Source: JAERML01 sp035687895 (GTDB taxonomy: Bacteria; Bacteroidota; Ignavibacteria; UBA10030; UBA6906). Taken from it: a stretch of 13,279 nucleotides of DNA. The notes below the pieces were generated by a model. It worked only from the letters and a program-made list of their open reading frames with translations, ran no database searches and had not been told where the DNA came from. Position 1 is the stretch's first letter; each line of letters opens with the position of its first letter. The translations under genes and the position numbers were made by a program. Below, piece after piece: positions 7,418-13,279 of the stretch. The stretch lies in NCBI GenBank assembly GCA_035687895.1, contig DASRUE010000113.1, positions 1-13,279 on the forward strand. The letters run 5' to 3'.

Positions 7418-8449
7418 TTACACCGTTGGACTCTCATTGCGCCCCCGCTTCTGCCTCACCACCTCACCGATGAGTATCCCTCTTTCCCCTTTCTTCTTCA
7501 GCACCTTCAGTGTCTTCTCGACTTCCTTGTTGTGGACGATCATCACGAGCCCGATTCCCAGATTGAATGTCCGGCGCATGTCTTCCTCCGGTACATCACC
7601 TGTTTCTCGAATCAGGCGAAAGAGCGGCGGAAGCTCCCATGCGCTCCAGTCGATCTGCAATGCGAGCCCCTTGGGAAGCACACGCATGGTGTTGCCGACA
7701 ATTCCCCCACCAGTGATGTGCGACAGTCCGCGGATATCCACATTCTTGGTCACTTCCTTGACAACACCGAGATATGAGCGGTGGACGCTAAGCAAAGCAT
7801 CACCGACCGTTGTGCCCAATTCCGCCACATGTTGATCGACACTAAACCGATCGAACAGCACTTTCCTGGCGAGCGAGAACCCGTTTGTGTGTAGACCCGA
7901 CGACGGAATCCCGATCAACACATCACCGCTCCGGATGCGTTTGCCATTGATAATCTCTTTCTTTTCCACCACGCCAACAATCATACCCGCCAGATCGTAC
8001 TCGTCGTCCCTGTACATCCCCGGCATTTCTGCGGTCTCGCCGCCCACCAGCGAGCAGTGGTTTTCCTTGCACGCCTTAACAAACCCGCTTAATACTTGCG
8101 CTGCAACATCTGCATTCAGCCTTCCGGTTGCAAAGTAGTCAAGAAAGTAGAGCGGCTTGGCCCCACAAACGAGAATATCGTTGACACAATGGTTCACCAG
8201 ATCCTGACCCACCGTGTCATGGCGACCCATCATATGTGCAACGAGCAGCTTCGTCCCCACGCCATCGACGCTTGTTACTAATACAGGCGACTTGTACTTG
8301 GTGAATCGCGCGTCAAAAAAAGCACCGAAAGCCCCAACGTCACCGAGGACAGACTTCGAATATGTAGATCGGACGGACCGCCGTATCTGGTCGACCAACC
8401 GGTCGCCCTCGGTGATATTGACGCCCGCTTCGGCGTAGGTAGTTGACAA
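7418..8449 (-). CDS. purM: Phosphoribosylformylglycinamidine cyclo-ligase (AIR synthetase)
   Basis: PurM closes the imidazole ring in purine synthesis, turning FGAM and ATP into AIR. The 343-residue length fits the family. Conserved segments are YAEAGVNI at 5-12, SVDGVGTK at 60-67, VNHCVNDILVCGAKPLYFLDY near 85-105 and the GGETAEMPGMY stretch at 136-146. SSGLHTNGFSL follows further on. The start is TTG, supported by AGAAGGG about 5 nt upstream and by the position of YAEAGV; the next in-frame ATGs would remove the conserved core. It is the first gene of a minus-strand pair with the histidine kinase. No other pur gene is adjacent. A divergent control region lies upstream. Confidence 0.95.
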   Translation of the reverse strand: MSTTYAEAGVNITEGDRLVDQIRRSVRSTYSKSVLGDVGAFGAFFDARFTKYKSPVLVTSVDGVGTKLLVAHMMGRHDTVGQDLVNHCVNDILVCGAKPLYFLDYFATGRLNADVAAQVLSGFVKACKENHCSLVGGETAEMPGMYRDDEYDLAGMIVGVVEKKEIINGKRIRSGDVLIGIPSSGLHTNGFSLARKVLFDRFSVDQHVAELGTTVGDALLSVHRSYLGVVKEVTKNVDIRGLSHITGGGIVGNTMRVLPKGLALQIDWSAWELPPLFRLIRETGDVPEEDMRRTFNLGIGLVMIVHNKEVEKTLKVLKKKGERGILIGEVVRQKRGRNESPTV

Positions 8450-8483
8450 CTTAACCCTTCTCGCTCAAGCAAAACTTAATGTG

Positions 8484-8523
8484 CAAAAGTAGATATTATC
8501 CAAGACACTTGCAAGCCAACCAA
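8484..8523 (-). promoter_or_regulatory. Candidate purM promoter
   Basis: Two overlapping readings are possible on the minus strand. A Bacteroidota-type element TACTTTTG (8484-8491) fits the TAnnTTTG -7 consensus, with TTG 20 nt upstream (8512-8514). A sigma70-like reading is TAATAT (8493-8498) with TTGGTT (8518-8523) at a 19-nt spacer. Both lie 35-75 bp upstream of the purM TTG start. Confidence 0.35.
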
Positions 8524-8531
8524 AATGAGTC

Positions 8532-8559
8532 GTAAACTTTTTTAGATTGTTGAGTTTAC
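8532..8559. promoter_or_regulatory. Candidate operator, inverted GTAAACT half-sites
   Basis: GTAAACT at 8532-8538 is matched in inverted orientation by AGTTTAC at 8553-8559. The half-site centres are 21 bp apart, about two helical turns, and the right half ends 2 bp before the -35 box of the plus-strand promoter. This geometry suits a dimeric regulator, but a 7-bp repeat in AT-rich spacer DNA can arise by chance. Confidence 0.3.
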
Positions 8560-8561
8560 AC

Positions 8562-8590
8562 TTGCTAAAGTTCCCTCACCTAACTATATT
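8562..8590 (+). promoter_or_regulatory. Candidate sigma70-like promoter for the FAH-parA-M23 run
   Basis: TTGCTA (8562-8567) and TATATT (8585-8590) are separated by exactly 17 bp and match the -35 and -10 consensus at 4/6 and 5/6 positions. A transcript from about 8597 would start some 24 bp before the ATG at 8621. It would drive the four co-directional genes that follow. Confidence 0.5.
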
Positions 8591-8620
8591 CTTAATGTTT
8601 GCAATGGTAATTTGCTTTTG

Positions 8621-9292
8621 ATGAGCACACTTACGTTTCTGGATTCCGATAGAACAGTTTCAGTCGGAAAGATACTTTGTTTAGGAAGAAACTACGCCGC
8701 GCATGCAAAGGAGATGCATGCCGAGAGTCCCGAGGCTCCGATCGTGTTCCTCAAGCCGGCCTCTGCTGTTATTCAAAGTGGCGGCACGGTGATCATCCCC
8801 ACCATTTCAAACGACCTTCATCATGAAGTTGAAATGGTGGTTGTGATTGGAAAGAGGGGGACAAGCATCCCGATACCTCAAGCGTATCACCATATTGACG
8901 GATACGCGGTCGGTCTCGACATGACTTTGAGAGATGTACAGGCAGAGGCGAAGAAGAAGGGACTCCCTTGGAGTGTGGCAAAAGGGTTCGATACCTCTGC
9001 TCCTGTTTCTACAATTGTGAGAAGGGAGCAGATACTTGATCCTCACAATTTGGGCATCTCGCTCAAGGTAAACGGAGAATTGCGGCAGCACTCAAACACG
9101 CGGGAGATGATTTTTCGTGTTGAGTATCTGGTATCGTATTTGTCTTCCTTATTTACACTCGAACCGGGCGATCTGATCTTCACGGGAACGCCGGAAGGAG
9201 TTGGCCGGGTGGTTCCCGGTGACGTTCTCGAAGCTGAACTAGAATCGGTAGGTATGGTGCGCGTGGGCGTGGACAAAAAAACAAAGCACTAA
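8621..9292 (+). CDS. Fumarylacetoacetate hydrolase family protein
   Basis: This 223-residue protein is close to the acylpyruvate hydrolase/oxaloacetate decarboxylase (YcgM, FAHD1-like) subgroup of the FAH fold, which cleaves small acylpyruvate-like acids with a divalent metal. Family signatures are KILCLGRNYAAHAKEM (17-32), FLKPASAV (43-50), HHEVEMVVVIG (67-77), KGFDTSAP (121-128) and IFTGTPEGVG (186-195). Likely metal ligands are Glu69, Glu71 and Asp100. The short length and missing N-terminal domain exclude classical fumarylacetoacetase. The exact substrate cannot be assigned. The start is set at the ATG at 8621, where the product begins MSTLTF; an in-frame TTG lies at 8612. The ribosome site is weak. 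It is followed 15 bp later by the ParA-like gene. Confidence 0.88.
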   Translation: MSTLTFLDSDRTVSVGKILCLGRNYAAHAKEMHAESPEAPIVFLKPASAVIQSGGTVIIPTISNDLHHEVEMVVVIGKRGTSIPIPQAYHHIDGYAVGLDMTLRDVQAEAKKKGLPWSVAKGFDTSAPVSTIVRREQILDPHNLGISLKVNGELRQHSNTREMIFRVEYLVSYLSSLFTLEPGDLIFTGTPEGVGRVVPGDVLEAELESVGMVRVGVDKKTKH

Positions 9293-9307
9293 GAGGGCTC
9301 CAGACAC

Positions 9308-10129
9308 ATGGCACGCATTATTGCAATTGCACTTCCCAAGGGAGGTGTCGGAAAAACAACCACAGCGGTGAACCTCGCCGCAAGTCTCGCCGTCGCAGAA
9401 CAGCGAACACTTCTCATCGATATGGACTCATTTGGGGCTTCAGGCCTTTCCCTTGGGTTCACAGAAGGAAATATCAAGGCGGGGATGTTTGAGGTCTTCA
9501 ACTTCGTCTCAGGCTTGAACAACGCCGTCCACAAGACGGAGCTCTCGTTCCTCGATTTTGTTCCGTCCAATATACAGTCGCTCCAGATGGAGGAGCGGTT
9601 CATGCGACTGGCAGACAACAGATCAATTCTGAAGAATGCCTTACGTGGTGTCGCACAACAGTACGACTATGTCGTTATCGATTGTCCCCCTCTGTTGCGT
9701 GGCCTCTCCACCAATGCTCTCACTGCAGCCGACTCGGTTCTGCTCCCGGTGAAGTCCGGCCACTTTTCGCTTGATGCTGTGGATAAGCTCTTCAAGTACC
9801 TGGAGTGGATGCGTGACGTCGCCAACAAGAACCTCGAGGTGGAAGGGATCTTGCTCACCATGCATGAGCCCAACACGCGTGTCACGGACATCACCGTGCG
9901 CGAGCTTCGCGCCAAGTATCACCAGCACATGTTTGAGACCATCATCCCCAAGAACACCATCCTGAGTGAGGCAAGCTTCTACGGCAAGCCGGCGATTCTC
10001 TACAATGTGAATTCACGCGGGTCGGCGGCCTACCTTGCGCTCGCCCGTGAGATTATCGCCCGGCAATCCCAGCGGATGGCATCCTCCCTCCAACCCACCA
10101 TCACACAACAATTCGGTCAGCAGGGATAG
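9308..10129 (+). CDS. ParA/Soj-like ATPase (orphan)
   Basis: This 273-residue P-loop ATPase belongs to the ParA/MinD superfamily, which positions chromosomes, plasmids or protein assemblies. The deviant Walker A is PKGGVGKTT (10-18), with the signature Lys11 and Lys16. The Walker A' region reads LLIDMDSFG, keeping Asp40 but replacing the usual Pro-Gln after it with Ser-Phe. Walker B is VVIDCPP with Asp125, and the NALTAADSVLLPV stretch follows as in Soj. Residues after about 255 are a Gln/Ser-rich tail. No parB gene or parS-like site was found here. The downstream neighbour, 13 bp away, is an envelope peptidase, so a role in positioning envelope machinery is possible but is inference. A chromosome-partitioning ParA encoded elsewhere would be expected. 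Confidence 0.88.
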   Translation: MARIIAIALPKGGVGKTTTAVNLAASLAVAEQRTLLIDMDSFGASGLSLGFTEGNIKAGMFEVFNFVSGLNNAVHKTELSFLDFVPSNIQSLQMEERFMRLADNRSILKNALRGVAQQYDYVVIDCPPLLRGLSTNALTAADSVLLPVKSGHFSLDAVDKLFKYLEWMRDVANKNLEVEGILLTMHEPNTRVTDITVRELRAKYHQHMFETIIPKNTILSEASFYGKPAILYNVNSRGSAAYLALAREIIARQSQRMASSLQPTITQQFGQQG

Positions 10130-10142
10130 TGGACACAAGCGA

Positions 10143-12428
10143 ATGATGGGAAAGCTGTTCTACACCACGCTCGGTATCGGGCTCGTCGCCCTCCTGGTTT
10201 CACTCTCGGTGGCCCGACATTCAGAAACACTGCTTCACCCCATCCTGCCTCCGCCAACAGCGACACCCGACCCGTACGATTCCATCCGAACTGATCTCTC
10301 GGATTACTCCTGGCCTACCGATGCCGGCCGTGTGATGACTTCAACATTCGCTGAGTTCCGCCGGTCGCACTTCCACGGAGGGATTGATGTGAGCACTGGG
10401 AACAGAACCGGCTACCGCGTTTTTGCCACACGCGATGGCTACGTTGCGCGCATCAGTGTCAGCCCGAACGGGTACGGCAAGATGCTCTATGTACGGCATT
10501 ACGACGGCTACTACACCACCTATGCACACCTCGCACGGTTCAATAAGGAGATTAGCGCACGTGTCGCACGAGAGCAAACACGGCGGGAATGTTATCCGGT
10601 TTCCATCGAGTGTACGCCGACGGAGTTCCCGGTGCGTAAAGGAGACATCATTGCCTACACTGGCGACACCGGAGTGGGAACCCCCCACCTTCACTTCGAG
10701 ATTCGGGATGAGAACCTCAACCCTGTAAACCCGCTCCTCGGTGAAAACATCAACGCAACGGACAACATCGCCCCCGCATTCAGACGGGTCGCCATCGCTC
10801 CTCTGGGTGAAGAATCAATGGTGGACCGGACATGGCAGCCACGGATTTTCAATGCCAGACTTGTGAAAGGAAACCGCTATCGCATCGCAGAGACCATCCA
10901 ATTGACAGGAACGATAGGGATGGCGGTGGAGGTACGTGACCGTTCGAACGGTTCGCATTACAAGCATGGCGTCTATAGCCACAAGCTGTACATTGACGGG
11001 ACGCTTGTCTATGCGGTGCATCTAGACCGAGTCCCCGGGAAGGAAGCCCATCAGATCGGGCTCTATTATGACTGGTCACTCCTCGATCGCGGTCGCGGCC
11101 GGTTCGAGAAGCTCTACATGGATTCCCAGAACGATCTCCCCTTCTATGAGCCAAAGGCCAATGGTGCGGGCGTGATCCACACCGGTGAGTTTGCTGAAGG
11201 TCCCCACGAGTTTCGTATCGTTTCGACTGACTTCAATAACAACAGCTCCGAGCTTGACGGGAGACTACTTCTCAACCACGCCCCCGATTTTGAGATTGAC
11301 AAGTCACACGACAGTCTCAGGCTGACGTTCGATGACATCACGCACGTCAGCAAGATACTTCTTTATGCCAAACGTCATAGTCAGTCCGATTGGACCCTGA
11401 AGACAATGACACCCGAAGGATACGCGAATGGAAACCTGATCGACATCGGCTATCTGAAGGAGAGAGCTGACGTTGTGAAAGTGGTAGCTGAGAATGCCTG
11501 GGGTACCCGCTCACTCCCACGGTTCCATTTCATTCACAAGCCCGAGGAAAGGAACGGCGCGCTTTTTATTGAGCGTGAAGTCGGATCCGATTTCGTTCGT
11601 GTGATTGTCCGCGCCTCCCAGCCGATCACCTCGGTGCCAAGGGTCTTCATCTACGAAGGATCCGACAAACGAACCATCACACTTCGGGCGATCGACATCG
11701 ATGAGTACGTCGGCACATTTCGCCCGAGCAACCATATGGGCATGCGTCGCCTTGTTGCCGAAGCAGAGATCAACGGTCGGACAGTAACTTCAAACGATGA
11801 GTTCGAAATGTTCCCCCTCCGTCCGCAACATTCCGGAACGATTGAACTTGACGGAGGGAACCTCCTTCTCTCGTACGATTCGTCCTCGGTCTTCAAGACT
11901 GTCCTGATGCAGATGACAAAACATCTCGAGGATGATGAAGTGCACTATACCCTGATGCCTGAGAACACCGTGCTGAACAAACCGATCAGGGTAAGCGTGA
12001 CGGTCAACCCGGCAAAGCGCGGACAGGGTCTCTTCTTCCACGGACTTGGGGACATGGAACTTCTCTCATCATCGAACCAGGGCTCCGAGACACGACTTCA
12101 AGGAACGATCAGCCGGACACTGGGAGATCTTTCAGTCATGGTTGATGACACTCCGCCACACATTTCGCGTCTGAACATCGCCAGGACCTCAAGCAGACGA
12201 CCCGTCATCACTTTTCACTACGGCGACAACCTCTCCGGCGTTGAATATAACGAGCTAAAAATGTACATTGACAGTGTAGTCGTCATACCTGAAATAGATG
12301 GCGAGCATCGTCGGGCAGTCTACCAGGTCAATGACCCGCTGGAGCGGGGTTCCCACCACCTCACGATTCGCATCACGGACAAGATGGGCAACACCAGCGA
12401 AGTGGAACGCCGGTTCACCGTTCGGTAG
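10143..12428 (+). CDS. M23 family metallopeptidase, large envelope form
   Basis: This 761-residue protein is probably a membrane-anchored peptidoglycan peptidase or a scaffold of that fold. Residues 5-24 are an N-terminal hydrophobic segment, followed by a Pro/Thr-rich stretch to about 45. The LytM/M23 domain spans about 60-200 with HGGID (His78, Asp82), YAHL (His129) and HLHFE (His182, His184), so all zinc and catalytic residues are present. Between YAHL and the GDIIAYTGDTG strand lies an insertion (about 134-164) containing Cys150 and Cys157. The 560 residues beyond the catalytic domain look like beta-sandwich modules; the last, at 667-761 (DDTPPHIS to the end), has an Ig-like pattern with DNLSGVE and TDKMGNTSEV. 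The organisation resembles Bacteroidota M23 proteins as I remember them. The ATG at 10143 is 13 bp past the ParA gene; a second ATG follows immediately. Confidence 0.9.
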   Translation: MMGKLFYTTLGIGLVALLVSLSVARHSETLLHPILPPPTATPDPYDSIRTDLSDYSWPTDAGRVMTSTFAEFRRSHFHGGIDVSTGNRTGYRVFATRDGYVARISVSPNGYGKMLYVRHYDGYYTTYAHLARFNKEISARVAREQTRRECYPVSIECTPTEFPVRKGDIIAYTGDTGVGTPHLHFEIRDENLNPVNPLLGENINATDNIAPAFRRVAIAPLGEESMVDRTWQPRIFNARLVKGNRYRIAETIQLTGTIGMAVEVRDRSNGSHYKHGVYSHKLYIDGTLVYAVHLDRVPGKEAHQIGLYYDWSLLDRGRGRFEKLYMDSQNDLPFYEPKANGAGVIHTGEFAEGPHEFRIVSTDFNNNSSELDGRLLLNHAPDFEIDKSHDSLRLTFDDITHVSKILLYAKRHSQSDWTLKTMTPEGYANGNLIDIGYLKERADVVKVVAENAWGTRSLPRFHFIHKPEERNGALFIEREVGSDFVRVIVRASQPITSVPRVFIYEGSDKRTITLRAIDIDEYVGTFRPSNHMGMRRLVAEAEINGRTVTSNDEFEMFPLRPQHSGTIELDGGNLLLSYDSSSVFKTVLMQMTKHLEDDEVHYTLMPENTVLNKPIRVSVTVNPAKRGQGLFFHGLGDMELLSSSNQGSETRLQGTISRTLGDLSVMVDDTPPHISRLNIARTSSRRPVITFHYGDNLSGVEYNELKMYIDSVVVIPEIDGEHRRAVYQVNDPLERGSHHLTIRITDKMGNTSEVERRFTVR

Positions 12429-12491
12429 TCCGCCCCAGGCTGCTCATTTGTTCTCTCGCCATTCCGACCACCGCAACATTGGAGTCTCTCT

Positions 12492-13279
12492 TTGTCTGAA
12501 CCTGCTGCACAGGATGCGTTAGCGAAAGTCTATTCCCCCGGCGATGTCGAGACCAAGTGGTACGCCTATTGGGAAGTGCATGGTTTCTTCCACGCGACGG
12601 TCAACCCGGCAAAGCAACCTTACACCGTTGTCATTCCACCCCCCAATGTCACCGGTGTGCTGCACATGGGGCACATCCTGAACAACACGCTGCAGGATGC
12701 CTTCATACGTTACAAGCGAATGTCGGGATACGAAGCATGTTGGATTCCCGGCATGGACCACGCAGGCATCGCAACCCAGAATGTGGTGGAGAAAGCGCTG
12801 AAGAAAGAGGGGATGACACGCCATGACTTGGGCCGGGAGAAATTCGTGGAGAGAGTGTGGGAATGGAAGAAGCAGTATGGCGGCGTGATCATCAAGCAAC
12901 TCCGAACGCTTGGCTCGTCCTGCGATTGGGAGCGGGAGAAGTTCACAATGGACGACACTCTCTCCGCGGCTGTGCGGGAGGCGTTCGTTCGCCTGTACGA
13001 AGACGGACTCATCTATCGTGGCAAGTACATTGTCAATTGGTGCCCCAAGGATCACACTGCGATCAGCGATGATGAAGTGAATTATTCCGAGCAGCAAGGC
13101 AAGCTCTACTATGTGAAGTACCCCATCGACGACGAAACCGAAGGCGAAGGATATATCGGTCACGCGATCGTGGCCACCACGAGGCCGGAGACAATGCTCG
13201 GAGATGTCGCCATCGCCGTTCACCCGAACGATGAACGGTACGCCAGACTCGTCGGACGGGCGGCGACACTGCCTCTCAC
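12492..13279 (+). CDS. valS: Valyl-tRNA synthetase, 5' part
   Basis: This class I enzyme charges tRNA(Val) with valine. The first 262 codons are present and the gene runs off the window end. The ATP-binding motif is PPPNVTGVLHMGH, with the HIGH signature HMGH at 58-61. It is followed by WIPGMDHAGIATQ, typical of ValS, then DWEREKFTMDD and the zinc/editing-domain entry NWCPKDHTAISDDEV. The editing domain begins with TTRPETMLGD at 229-238. The start is TTG at 12492, preceded by GGAG 7 nt upstream. The first in-frame ATG is Met59 inside the HMGH motif, so an ATG start is impossible. The gene lies 63 bp after the M23 gene, probably in the same transcript or with a promoter inside that gene. Confidence 0.95.
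   Translation, partial: MSEPAAQDALAKVYSPGDVETKWYAYWEVHGFFHATVNPAKQPYTVVIPPPNVTGVLHMGHILNNTLQDAFIRYKRMSGYEACWIPGMDHAGIATQNVVEKALKKEGMTRHDLGREKFVERVWEWKKQYGGVIIKQLRTLGSSCDWEREKFTMDDTLSAAVREAFVRLYEDGLIYRGKYIVNWCPKDHTAISDDEVNYSEQQGKLYYVKYPIDDETEGEGYIGHAIVATTRPETMLGDVAIAVHPNDERYARLVGRAATLPL

Noticed and set aside
9308..10129. ParA-like gene as sign of an integrated plasmid
   Set aside because: It has no parB, replication or mobilisation gene nearby and sits between housekeeping genes of similar composition.
12519..13223. A 234-codon minus-strand open frame at the right end
   Set aside because: The plus strand here encodes valyl-tRNA synthetase with intact signature motifs; the antisense frame is a by-product of its codon bias.

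Overview
The window looks like ordinary chromosomal DNA of a moderately GC-rich bacterium. Its affinity is most likely with the Bacteroidota/Chlorobi (FCB) group, perhaps an Ignavibacteria- or Kapabacteria-like lineage. Three things suggest this: the efp-accB-accC gene order; an EF-P whose tip carries Asn in a PGN-x-RAF context, as I recall for Chlorobi-type EF-P; and an M23 peptidase with the internal insertion I associate with Bacteroidota homologues. This placement is inference from remembered family features, not from a search. Several starts have clear Shine-Dalgarno sequences, and GTG and TTG starts are frequent.

Layout, left to right. (1) A plus-strand pair: pheA (prephenate dehydratase) overlaps by 4 bp a radical SAM protein of the SplB-like/PA0069 type. 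(2) A 129-bp convergent spacer holds a large nested palindrome. (3) A minus-strand operon runs efp, accB, accC, gcvH: elongation factor P, the biotin carrier and biotin carboxylase of acetyl-CoA carboxylase, and the lipoyl H protein of glycine cleavage. (4) Divergent from efp is a small, unrecognised, membrane-anchored protein. Its 3' end overlaps the 3' end of a soluble two-GAF sensor histidine kinase by 29 bp. (5) The kinase is the downstream gene of a minus-strand pair led by purM, with its GTG start touching the purM stop codon. (6) A 171-bp divergent regulatory region separates purM from a plus-strand run: an FAH-family hydrolase, an orphan ParA-like ATPase, a large envelope M23 metallopeptidase, and valS, which is cut by the window end.

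Most genes are housekeeping: aromatic amino acid, fatty acid, purine and one-carbon metabolism, and translation. The less explained parts are the radical SAM protein, the GAF kinase with no nearby response regulator, the orphan ParA beside a peptidoglycan peptidase, the small membrane protein, and the structured spacers. I saw no tRNA or rRNA gene, CRISPR array, transposase, phage gene or recognisable defence system. No spacer exceeds 171 bp, and nothing here amounts to a clear new multi-gene system.
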